This document shows, piece after piece, positions 1-8,325 of a DNA stretch of 14,352 bases. The stretch is taken from assembly GCA_049320945.1 (NCBI GenBank), contig JBMOQT010000064.1, positions 1 to 14,352 of the forward strand, in the 5' to 3' direction. Positions within the stretch are counted from its first letter, which is position 1. Each line of letters starts with the position of its first letter. The position numbers were made by a program, and so were the translations under genes. The notes beneath the pieces were generated by a model. The model did not search any database and was not told the DNA's origin. It saw nothing but the letters and a program-made list of their open reading frames with translations. The stretch is from DYIB01 sp049320945 (GTDB lineage Bacteria; Pseudomonadota; Gammaproteobacteria; Burkholderiales; Rhodocyclaceae).

Positions 1-342
1 GTAGTCGGCGACCGAGGTCATGGTGCCCACGGTGGAGCGCGAGGTGCGCACCGGGTTGGTCCGGTCGATGGCGATGGCGGGCAGGATGCCTTCGATGCGC
101 TCCGCCTCGGGACGGTCGAAGCGCTCCAGGAACTGGCGTGCGTAGGGGCTGAAGGTTTCGACGTAGCGGCGGTAGCCTTCGGCGTAGAGCACGTCCAGGG
201 CCAGGGAGGACTTGCCCGCGCCCGCCACGCCGGTCACCGCCGTGAGCGCACCCAGGGGCACGTGCACGCTGATGCCTTTCAGGTTGTTCTGGCGCGCCCC
301 TTCCACCAGGATGTAGCGGGCAGCCGCGGCTGGTCTGGACAT
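1..342 (-). CDS. uvrA: UvrA family excinuclease ATPase, N-terminal 114 residues (3' end outside window)
   Basis: This is the start of the damage-recognition ATPase of nucleotide excision repair, which loads UvrB on lesions in the cytoplasm. Seen: an N-terminal ABC region with a Walker A loop GVAGAGKSS (residues 38-46), the UvrA signature LYAEGYRRYVETFSPYARQF (52-71) and the segment IEGILPAIAIDRTNPVRTSR (83-102). The GVAGAGKS loop and the NPVRTSRSTVGTMT stretch differ from standard UvrA (GLSGSGKS, NPRSTVGT). From memory they resemble the long duplicated 'dimeric form' UvrA of proteobacteria, but that cannot be confirmed from 114 residues. The ATG at 342 lies 15 bases after the uvrC stop, preceded only by a weak GGGGCGA ribosome site, so translation is probably coupled to uvrC. 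Identity as UvrA family is certain; the subclass is tentative. Confidence 0.93.
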   Translation of the reverse strand, partial: MSRPAAAARYILVEGARQNNLKGISVHVPLGALTAVTGVAGAGKSSLALDVLYAEGYRRYVETFSPYARQFLERFDRPEAERIEGILPAIAIDRTNPVRTSRSTVGTMTSVADY

Positions 343-357
343 GGTGCGTCGCCCCGC

Positions 358-2390
358 TCAGCTGACGGAATGCAGGAAGTCATGCAGGCGCGCCGCCATC
401 TTCGGGCCGATGCCGGGCACCTGGGCAAGCTCGCCGGGGCTCGCTTCCCGCAGCCGCCGCAGCGAGCCGAAGTGGCGCAGCAGCGCCCGGGCGCGCGCCG
501 CCCCGACGCCCGGCACGTCCTGGAGCGCCGAGCGGGTGCGGCTGCGCCGCAGCAGCTGGCGCTGGTAGGCGATGGCGAAATGGTGGGCCTCGTCGCGCAG
601 GCGCATGAGCAGCAGCAGCTCCGGCGAGTCGGCGGGCAGGATGATCGGCTCCTTGCGCTCGGGGACGAACAACCTTTCGGGCAGTCCCGCATCCGGGCGG
701 CCCTTGGCCAGGGCGACAGCGTTGATGGTGCCGATCCCCAGGTCCTTCATCGCCGCCCGGGCGCAAGCCAGTTGGCCCTTGCCCCCGTCCACCACCAGCA
801 GATCGGGCAGGTCGCCCTCGGCCAGCCCGCGCCGCAGGCGCCGCATCAGCACCTCGTACATCGCCGCGTAATCGTCGCCGGCCCGGGCAGCCGTGATGCG
901 GTAGCGGCGGTAGCGCGTCTTGTCCGGCGCGCCCTCGCTCATGGCCACCCGCGAGGCGACGGTGGCGGCGCCGCCGAAGTGGGACACGTCGAAGCATTCG
1001 ATGCGCCGCGGCAGGCGGCTCAACCCCAGGCGCCGGCGCAAGCCCTCCAGCGCGTCGCCGGCCTGGCGCTGGTCGGCGCGCCGGGCGGACTGCTGGGCGT
1101 TGCGCTCGCTCATGCGCACCAGCTCCAGCCGCTCGCCCTCCTGAGGCGCAGCCAGGCGCACGGGGCTGCCCTTGCGCTCCGACAGCCACTCGGCCAGGGT
1201 CTCCATGCCGTCGGCGGGCAGCGGCAGCAGCACTTCGTCGGGGATGAAGTTGCCGGCATGGTAATAGGCGGCGACCGCGTCGGCGATCGCCTCGCTGTCC
1301 GGCGGCGGCGCATTGGTGGCGGCCAACGGCCGTCCGCCGATGACCCGGCCGGCGCGCACGTGCAGGACGTACAGCGCCAGGCGGCCGCCCGCGCGCTGCA
1401 GGCCGAAGGCGTCCTGGTCGATGGGCTCGCCGCTCACGATCTTCTGGGGCTGCAGGGTGTGCTCGATGGCGGCCAGCTGGTCGCGCAGCCGCGCCGCCTG
1501 CTCGAACTGCATGGCCGCCGCGGCCTCCTCCATGCGCCGGCGCAGGGAGTCCACCAGCTCGCTCTGCCGCCCTTCGAGGAACAGCATGGCGTCCTCCACG
1601 TGCTGCCGGTATTGCCCGGGCGGGATGTCGAAGACCGAGGGCGAGGGGAAGTGGGCGATCTGACATAGCAGGCAGGGCCGCTGATGGGTGGCGGGATCGT
1701 GGTCCGAGCAGGTGCGCAGCTGGAAGTGGCGATTGACCACGCGCAGCGTCTCGCGCAAGGCCGATGCCAGGGGGTAGGGGCCGAAGTAGCGGGCGCCGTC
1801 CTGCTGCACGCGGCGCGTGACCTCGAGGCGCGGGTAGCGCTGGGTCGGATCGAGACGCAGATAGACGAAGTTCTTGCCTTCGCGCAGCTTCATGTTGAAG
1901 CGCGGGCGGTGGCGGCGGATGAGCTCATGCTCGAGCAGCAGCGCCTCCTTCTCGTTGCTCACCACCACGGTCTCGATGTCGCCCAGCAGCCGCGGCAGCC
2001 GGGCAACGAAGGCCCGCCCGTCGGCGCCCGTGAAATAGGCCCGCACCCGCTCGCGCAGGTTGACCGCCTTGCCCACGTAGAGCACCTGGCCGGCGCGGTC
2101 TTTCATGATGTAGACGCCCGGCGCGGCGGGGAGCCCGGCGATGATGTCCTCNNNNNNNNNNNNNNNNNNNNNNNNNNNNNNNNNNNNNNNNNNNNNNNNN
2201 NNNNNNNNNNNNNNNNNNNNNNNNNNNNNNNNNNNNNNNNNNNNNNNNNNNCGCCCGTGAAATAGGCCCGCACCCGCTCGCGCAGGTTGACCGCCTTGCC
2301 CACGTAGAGCACCTGGCCGGCGCGGTCTTTCATGATGTAGACGCCCGGCGCGGCGGGGAGCCCGGCGATGATGTCCTCGGACCTGTTCAT
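358..2390 (-). CDS. uvrC: UvrC excinuclease subunit, interrupted by an assembly gap
   Basis: Dual-incision nuclease of excision repair. The annotated span contains the N gap and a duplicated 127 bases; removing 227 bases restores one frame of 601 residues, close to E. coli UvrC (610). Seen in order: GIY-YIG nuclease (PGVYIMKDRAGQVLYVG, about residues 15-31), a cysteine-containing linker (about 150-180), a UVR UvrB-binding helix pair (MQFEQAARLRDQL), the RNase H-like C-terminal nuclease (FDVSHFGG, VVDGGKGQL, RDEAHHFAI) and a tandem helix-hairpin-helix end (DVPGVGAARA, QVPGIGPKMA). The start at 2390 gives MNRSEDII, collinear with the family, although its ribosome site is poor. The linker keeps C152 and C164, but positions equivalent to E. 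coli C174 and C178 are F172 and S176; an extra C167 is present. It follows uvrB and precedes uvrA on the same strand. Confidence 0.95.
2025..2378. repeat. 127-bp direct duplication flanking N gap 1 (artefact)
   Basis: Bases 2025-2151 and 2252-2378 are identical over 127 positions and flank the 100-N run. Both encode the same N-terminal part of UvrC (about residues 5-46). Dropping one copy plus the gap gives a perfect UvrC, so the duplication is an assembly product, not biology. Confidence 0.95.
2152..2251. other. Assembly gap of 100 N
   Basis: A run of exactly 100 undetermined bases inside uvrC. The flanks overlap by 127 bases, so the true gap length is most likely negative (contig ends that should have been merged). 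Confidence 0.98.
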
Positions 2391-2405
2391 ATGGACAAGC
2401 GCAGT

Positions 2406-2568
2406 CTGAAAACCTCAATTGCAACCGCCTTCAACGCAAAGAGCGCAAAGACGCAGAGATCGCAAAGAACGATCCACAACGTCATCCTTGGGGTGTCGGC
2501 CATCCTTCAGGATTTCCCTTGCGTCCTTTGCGTTGCTTCGCGTCCTTTGCGCTAAATGCGGTTTTCAG
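2406..2568. repeat. Imperfect inverted-repeat element rich in GCAAAG motifs between uvrB and uvrC
   Basis: The ends CTGAAAACC (2406-2414) and GGTTTTCAG (2560-2568) are perfect inverse complements, and the similarity continues inward as arms of roughly 60 bases. The left arm carries repeated GCAAAG units (2434-2468) and the right arm the complementary CTTTGCG units (2520-2552); about 45 bases of unrelated sequence form the loop. There is no open reading frame or transposase. I recognise the CGCAAAG...CTTTGCG pattern as a type of dispersed intergenic repeat seen in environmental bacteria, but know no function. It fills the only long space in the uvr block and could fold in the uvrB-uvrC transcript. 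Confidence 0.7.
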
Positions 2569-2591
2569 GTTGGAATTTTTCGTCCGGTCTC

Positions 2592-4671
<2,080 letters not shown>

Positions 4672-4704
4672 GACGACAACTTAGTCCGTTCCATTCCGGC
4701 AATC

Positions 4705-4718
4705 TTGACTTTGGTCAA
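4705..4718. promoter_or_regulatory. FNR/Anr/Dnr-type box upstream of nitroreductase
   Basis: TTGAC-TTTG-GTCAA is a perfect palindrome of the CRP/FNR class (FNR consensus TTGAT-N4-ATCAA). Its centre (4711.5) is 41.5 bases before a predicted start at 4753, with a -10-like TCGAAT at 4741-4746: class II activator geometry for the nitroreductase. On the minus strand the same bases form a TTGACC -35-like hexamer 17 bases before a weak AATGGA, so binding could also affect uvrB. Activator identity is inferred. Confidence 0.6.
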
Positions 4719-4780
4719 CCACGAGGGGCGCCGGCGGGTGTCGAATGGTGTTGTCGCGAGTGCCCAACCGGAGCCGCCGC

Positions 4781-5410
4781 ATGTCAACTTTTCACACCGG
4801 CGCGAAAGCCGCTGGCGAATCGCTCAAGCTGACGCAACTGCCGGCCTCCGCCCGGCACCCTGTCGAGCAGTTGCTCGCCCATCGGCGCTCGGTGCGCGAA
4901 TTCGCCGACAGGGCCCTGTCCCTCGAGGAGCTGGGGCGGCTGCTGTGGGCGGCCCAGGGCGTGACCGACGCGGCCGGCTTGCGCACCGCCCCTTCCGCCG
5001 GCGCCCTGTACCCGCTGGAGCTCGTCATCGCCGCCGGGCAGGTGGAGGGGCTGCAGCCCGGCATCTACCGCTACCAGCCGCGAACCCACGGCCTGAGGGG
5101 CATGGCGCAAGGCGACGCCCGGGCGCGTCTTGCCGGCGCCGCGCTGGGCCAGTCGTGGCTGGCGGATGCGGCGGCGATGCTGGTTTTCGCCGCCGTGCTC
5201 GAGCGTACCGCACGCAAATACGGCAGGCGCGCCTTTCAATACATCTGCATCGAAGTGGGCCACGCCGCCCAGAACGTCTATCTGGAAGCGCAATCCCTCG
5301 GGCTGGGCACGGTCATGGTCGGGGCTTTCGACGATGGCCAGGTGCAACGGGTGCTGGGGCTGGCAGAGGAAGAGACGCCGCTGGCGCTCATGCCCCTGGG
5401 GCGGCGCTAA
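4781..5410 (+). CDS. SagB/ThcOx-type nitroreductase family protein
   Basis: A 209-residue FMN-dependent nitroreductase-fold protein of the SagB/ThcOx group, cytoplasmic, substrate unknown. Seen: the family opening RRSVREF with LSLEELGRLLWAAQG, then RTAPSAGALYPLEL (FMN-pocket region typical of SagB-type dehydrogenases), GIYRYQP, and the C-terminal helix block HAAQNVYLEAQSLGLGTVMV followed by a short GLAEEETPLALMPLG ending. The start at 4781 is chosen because GGAG lies 7 bases upstream; an in-frame ATG at 4745 would overlap the predicted -10 region. No cyclodehydratase or precursor peptide is adjacent, so a peptide-azole role is not supported. The FNR-type box 63 bases upstream suggests induction at low oxygen. 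It is convergent with the DUF5335 gene. Confidence 0.88.
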   Translation: MSTFHTGAKAAGESLKLTQLPASARHPVEQLLAHRRSVREFADRALSLEELGRLLWAAQGVTDAAGLRTAPSAGALYPLELVIAAGQVEGLQPGIYRYQPRTHGLRGMAQGDARARLAGAALGQSWLADAAAMLVFAAVLERTARKYGRRAFQYICIEVGHAAQNVYLEAQSLGLGTVMVGAFDDGQVQRVLGLAEEETPLALMPLGRR

Positions 5411-5448
5411 GGGCGAGTTTCGGCAGAGCGGCGATCACTGGACGGTCG

Positions 5449-5784
5449 TCAGGCAGAAGGCAGGGCGAGGGGTGTCCTGAACAGCAGGATGTGATGGTTT
5501 CCCTCGGCGTCGATCACCTCGACGCTGCGCAGCAACTCCAGGTCATGATCGAGGTGAATCTGGCGGGGCTGGCGGATGATGTGGTCCACGCCCTGGGCAA
5601 TGACGGTGATGATGTCGTTGTGCGGGTCGTAGGAAATCCCCATGAACGGAAGCCATTCCGCCTCGACGTGGGCACCGAGTCCCAGACCGGTTACCTCGAT
5701 CTCGATCTGCCCGGTCGGCAAGGCAGCCGACAGGCGGTCGAGATAAGCCTGCCAACGGGCTCGCGACAGTTGCACGAGTGGCAT
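5449..5784 (-). CDS. DUF5335 family protein
   Basis: A 111-residue soluble protein with no signal peptide or membrane segment. The pattern LSRARWQAYLDRLSAAL, then VEAEWLPFMGISYDPHNDII, HIIRQPRQI and LRSVEVIDAEGNHHILLF matches what I know as DUF5335, a small protein common in beta- and gammaproteobacteria near stress genes; no biochemical role is known to me. The ATG at 5784 has GGGAGG 4-5 bases upstream, and the preceding gene's stop (5794) sits just before this ribosome site, so the two are probably translationally coupled. Confidence 0.75.
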   Translation of the reverse strand: MPLVQLSRARWQAYLDRLSAALPTGQIEIEVTGLGLGAHVEAEWLPFMGISYDPHNDIITVIAQGVDHIIRQPRQIHLDHDLELLRSVEVIDAEGNHHILLFRTPLALPSA

Positions 5785-5793
5785 ATGACCTCC

Positions 5794-6036
5794 CTACACC
5801 TCTTCGTCCGGCCTGACCTCGCCCGCGCGCATCCAGACCCCGCGACGCTCGCAATGGAGCAGTTCGTTGCCGCTGCGCACGTACTGCCCGATCGGGTAGG
5901 CCACATCGTTGAAATAGCAGGCGGTCGCCTCGAGTTCCATGTCCAGGGAGATTTCTTCATATTCGTCGAATATCGGCGAGGTCTTCAACTCGGGATCCGG
6001 CGCGCCCACGTCCGGAACGTGATGATGCTTGAGCAT
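5794..6036 (-). CDS. Small acidic protein of unknown function
   Basis: An 80-residue protein I do not recognise. The N-terminus carries a His-rich MLKHHHVPD segment and an acidic middle (EYEEISLDMELEA). The C-terminal half, with YPIGQYVRSGNELLHCERRG, has two separated cysteines (CYFNDV and LHCERRG). There is no signal peptide or membrane segment. It is very probably real: the ATG at 6036 has a strong AAGGAGGAG site about 6 bases upstream, it lies in an operon with the DUF5335 gene, and the stop-to-start spacing is only 9 bases. It is transcribed divergently from the hpf operon across an intergenic region holding an FNR-type box, so co-regulation is possible. Metal binding by the His/Cys residues is only a guess. 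Confidence 0.72.
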   Translation of the reverse strand: MLKHHHVPDVGAPDPELKTSPIFDEYEEISLDMELEATACYFNDVAYPIGQYVRSGNELLHCERRGVWMRAGEVRPDEEV

Positions 6037-6138
6037 GCTCGCTCCTCCTTCAGATGCACTCCTTCCGCATCATAGGCCGGCGCCCGGCGGCTATCATGAC
6101 AAAAGGCAAACGCAGCGGCGGGCCGAAGTCTTCTTCCA

Positions 6139-6152
6139 TTGACATTGGTCAT
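6139..6152. promoter_or_regulatory. FNR/Anr/Dnr-type box upstream of hpf operon
   Basis: TTGAC-ATTG-GTCAT is a one-mismatch palindrome of the FNR class. The centre at 6145.5 is 41.5 bases before 6187, and TAGGAT (6174-6179) occupies the -10 position, i.e. class II spacing for the plus-strand hpf gene. The divergent 80-aa gene has a possible -10 (CATGAT, minus strand, 6094-6099) about 59 bases from the box centre, near class I spacing. Function is inferred from spacing only. Confidence 0.55.
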
Positions 6153-6240
6153 CACGTCCGGTTCAGGCTCGCCTAGGATTGAACAAGCATGCGGGAATTG
6201 CCGCATCAGCCCGACTTGCCGATACGAGACGGAGACCGCC

Positions 6241-6654
6241 ATGAAATTGCCCCTGCAAATCACTTTCCGCGGACTGCCCCATTCCGAAGCCATCGAGGCG
6301 GCGATACGCGACCGGGCCCAGAAGCTCGAGACCTTCCATCCGGATCTGATCGCCTGCCGGGTGGTAGTGGCTCTGGCGGGCAAGCATAAGCACCAGGGGC
6401 ATTTGTACAACTTGCGGGTGGACGCCACCGTTCCGGGGCACGAGTTTGTGGTCAGCCGCGACCGGGCAGAGGACATTTATGTGGCGATCCGGGATGCCTT
6501 CGACGACATGCGCCGCCAACTGGAGGATCAGGTGCGGCAACGGCGCGGCGACGTGAAAGCTCACGTGCTTCCCCAGCATGGCCAGGTCGTGCGCCTCAAC
6601 ACCGAGGAGCCCCAGGCCAAGCGCGTGAGCGTCGGCAAGCATCACTTCATGTAG
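6241..6654 (+). CDS. hpf: HPF/RaiA family ribosome hibernation protein
   Basis: A 137-residue cytoplasmic protein of the HPF/RaiA (sigma-54 modulation) family, whose members bind the 30S decoding and mRNA channel and idle ribosomes in stationary phase or stress. Seen: the beta-alpha-beta start PLQITFRGLPHSEAIEAAIR, CRVVVALAGKHKHQGHLYNL, VVSRDRAEDIYVAIRDAFDD and RRQLEDQVRQRRGDVKAH. The tail HGQVVRLNTEEPQ resembles the first strand of the cold-shock domain that some proteobacterial HPF-like proteins carry, but ends without the rest of it; this may be a truncated fusion. The ATG at 6241 is chosen for GGAG 6 bases upstream; an upstream in-frame ATG at 6139 would lie in the FNR box. It is first gene of a tight run with DUF2934 (14-base gap) and a primase-polymerase. 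Confidence 0.88.
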   Translation: MKLPLQITFRGLPHSEAIEAAIRDRAQKLETFHPDLIACRVVVALAGKHKHQGHLYNLRVDATVPGHEFVVSRDRAEDIYVAIRDAFDDMRRQLEDQVRQRRGDVKAHVLPQHGQVVRLNTEEPQAKRVSVGKHHFM

Positions 6655-6668
6655 GGAAGGAGCCGGAA

Positions 6669-6887
6669 ATGAACCGAGCCGCCATCCCCGGGGAGAAGCC
6701 GGGCGCAGCCCTCCCGGAGGAGCGCGCAGCCGCCGTACCGGGCGCCATCGTCACGGCCGAGGAACGCCATCGCATGATCGCGGAGGCGGCCTATTTCCGC
6801 GCGCTGCAGCGCGGCTTGCTGGACGGCTATGAGCTGGGCGACTGGCTCGATGCCGAGAAGGAGATCGACGCCCGTCTGCTCGGTTAG
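6669..6887 (+). CDS. DUF2934 domain protein
   Basis: A 72-residue small protein. The C-terminal half (about residues 29-70), with IAEAAYFRALQRGLLDGYEL followed by GDWLDAEKEID, is the DUF2934 motif, a short helical domain of unknown function frequent in proteobacteria. The N-terminal 28 residues are Ala/Pro/Glu-rich and probably disordered. It has a good AAGGAG site 8 bases before the ATG and is separated by 14 bases from hpf and 7 bases from the primase-polymerase gene, so one transcript is very likely. Role unknown; co-expression with a hibernation factor suggests stationary-phase or stress function. Confidence 0.8.
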   Translation: MNRAAIPGEKPGAALPEERAAAVPGAIVTAEERHRMIAEAAYFRALQRGLLDGYELGDWLDAEKEIDARLLG

Positions 6888-6894
6888 GAGGGTC

Positions 6895-7716
6895 ATGGGC
6901 AAGATGCCAGGGCCGGTTTCGGAGCGCGAGGTCCCCGACGTAATGGCCGCGGCGCTGTCCTATATCGGGCGCGGCTGGTCGGTGGTGCCGGTCGAGCCTG
7001 GCGGCAAGCGGCCCATCGTGCCCTGACTGGAGTTCCAGGACAGGCTGGCGCGGCCGGACGAAGTGGCGGCCTGGTTCCGGCATCGGCCCGAGGCCAATGT
7101 GGCCATCGTCACGGGTGTGGTGTCGGGCCTGGTGGTGCTGGACATCGACCCGCGCCACGGCGGCGCCGACAGTCTGGCAGCGCTGGAAGCCCGGCACGGG
7201 CCCCTGCCCGCCGGCGTGGAGGCGATGAGCGGCGGGGGCGGACGGCATTGCTACTTTGCCCATCCCGGCGGCTTGGTGCCCAACCGCGTGGGGATCGCCC
7301 CGGGCGTCGATCTGCGCGGCGACGGCGGCTTGGTGGTGGCGCCGCCCTCGCAGCACCCCAGCGGCCGCCGCTACGCCTGGTGCCCGGGGCACGCGCCCGG
7401 CGACCTGGCGCCGCCCCCCTTGCCCTCATGGCTGGTGCGTCTGGTGCGTCCCGGACCGCGCTCCGGTCATCCTCTCGCCTATTGGCGCACCCTGGTGCGG
7501 GAAGGCGTACGCCAGGGCCAGCGCAACAATACGCTGGCGTCCCTGGCCGGCCATCTGCTATGGCACGGCGTCGATCCCGCCGTGGTGCTGGAGCTGCTGC
7601 ACGCCTGGAATCGGCAGCGCTGCCTGCCGCCGCTGGACGACGACGAGGTGGCCGAAGTGGTGCAGAGCATCCTGCGCCTGCACCAGCGCAGCGGCGAGGG
7701 GCGGGACCAGGGGTAG
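6895..7716 (+). pseudogene. Small primase-polymerase (AEP Prim-Pol plus PriCT), with in-frame TGA at codon 44
   Basis: Without the TGA this is a 273-residue protein. Seen: an N-terminal Prim-Pol of the archaeo-eukaryotic primase superfamily with metal motif LDID (D83, D85), SGGGGRHCYF (H118) and GVDLRGDGGLVVAPPSQHPS (D139), then a C-terminal PriCT helical domain (EGVRQGQRNNTLASLAGHLL to DDDEVAEVVQSIL). Such enzymes synthesise primers or short DNA stretches. A strong AGGAGGG precedes the ATG at 6895. Codon 44 (7024-7026) is TGA where the family pattern (RPIVP-x-LEFQ) fits tryptophan TGG, one G-to-A change. TGA followed by C is a leaky stop context. All catalytic motifs lie after it and remain intact. 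There is no helicase, integrase or replication gene nearby, unlike plasmid or phage Prim-Pols. It may be a fresh nonsense mutation, a read-through gene or a sequence error. Confidence 0.82.
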
Positions 7717-7723
7717 TGTGGGC

Positions 7724-7760
7724 TTCTCCCTCTCCCCCAACACTTGCGGGAGAGGGAGAA
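7724..7760. repeat. REP-like hairpin TTCTCCCTCTCCC / GGGAGAGGGAGAA
   Basis: A perfect 13-base stem (7724-7736 with 7748-7760) and an 11-base loop, between the primase-polymerase and PfpI genes. It lacks a T-tract, so it is not a typical intrinsic terminator. CCCTCTCCC/GGGAGAGGG hairpins are a common dispersed intergenic repeat in proteobacteria. It could stabilise the upstream mRNA end or attenuate read-through. A second small stem (CGGGAC-GAC-GTCCCG) follows at 7767-7781. Confidence 0.75.
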
Positions 7761-7795
7761 CTGCGGCGGGACGACGTCCCGTATGGAGGCGAATC

Positions 7796-8314
7796 ATGAA
7801 AGCGATCATTCTCACCACCGACCGGTTCGAGGAGGCCGAGCTGCTGGTGCCCTACTACCGGCTGCAGGAGGAGGGCGTGCAGGTGGATATCGTCGCGCTG
7901 GCCCGCGCCGCGATCCGCGGCAAGCACGGCTACCCGGTCACGCCGGCGCGGGCGGCGGGGGAGGTGCAGCCGGGCGACTACCAGCTGCTGGTCATTCCGG
8001 GTGGCGGCGCGCCCGAGCTGCTGGCCGACGACAAGACGGCCTGCCGCATCGTCGAATGGTTCTTCGAGCAGAACAAGCCGGTCGCGGCGATTTGCCACGG
8101 CCCCCTGCTGCTGTCGCGCCTGGGCCTGCTGGTGGACCGTCATGTGACCGGCCACGAGTCCATCGCCTATGAAGTGCGGGCCGGTCGCGCCCATTTCGTG
8201 GACCGGGAGGTCATGGTGGACGACGGGCTCATCACCTCGCGCAAGCCGGCCGACCTGCCCGCCTTCATGCGCGAGGTGGTGAAGGCGGTGCACCGGATTC
8301 GGCCAGCCGGATAG
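7796..8314 (+). CDS. DJ-1/PfpI family protein
   Basis: A 172-residue cytoplasmic protein with the class I glutamine amidotransferase-like fold of DJ-1/PfpI. Seen: the opening strand AIILTTDRFEEAEL with conserved acid near E12, VIPGGGAPELL (67-77), and the nucleophile elbow AICHGP with C100 and H101, then RKPADLPAFM near the C-terminus as in PfpI-type proteins. Family members include deglycase/protease-like and chaperone-like stress proteins; the substrate here cannot be told. The ATG at 7796 has GGAGG 6 bases upstream. The pflX-like gene starts 11 bases downstream, indicating co-transcription; a hairpin separates it from the genes upstream. Confidence 0.9.
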   Translation: MKAIILTTDRFEEAELLVPYYRLQEEGVQVDIVALARAAIRGKHGYPVTPARAAGEVQPGDYQLLVIPGGGAPELLADDKTACRIVEWFFEQNKPVAAICHGPLLLSRLGLLVDRHVTGHESIAYEVRAGRAHFVDREVMVDDGLITSRKPADLPAFMREVVKAVHRIRPAG

Positions 8315-8325
8315 CAGGCCCCGCT

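Noticed and set aside
262..1668. Long plus-strand open frame opposite uvrC
   Set aside because: Low-complexity Ala/Arg/Gln-rich translation with no domain, fully antisense to the well-supported uvrC; a GC-rich shadow frame.
358..2424. A 688-residue uvrC frame read through the Ns from 2424
   Set aside because: It depends on the arbitrary 100-N length and on the duplicated flank; its first 57 residues are an out-of-frame reading of the duplicated uvrC start.
2434..2555. CRISPR-like array from the repeated GCAAAG units
   Set aside because: Units are only 6-10 bases, irregularly spaced, without spacers of constant length; they form inverted arms instead.
4672..4780. LexA/SOS box for uvrB
   Set aside because: I looked for CTGT-N8-ACAG-type palindromes upstream of uvrB and found none.
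4781..5410. SagB-type nitroreductase as part of a peptide-modification cluster
   Set aside because: No precursor peptide, cyclodehydratase or transporter genes flank it.
6139..6240. Longer hpf start at 6139
   Set aside because: The ATG has no ribosome site, lies inside the FNR-type box and before the predicted -10; 6241 has GGAG at proper spacing and matches the family N-terminus.
6895..7716. Prim-Pol gene as evidence of a prophage or plasmid island
   Set aside because: No integrase, helicase, structural, partition or mobility genes and no attachment-site repeats are visible around it.
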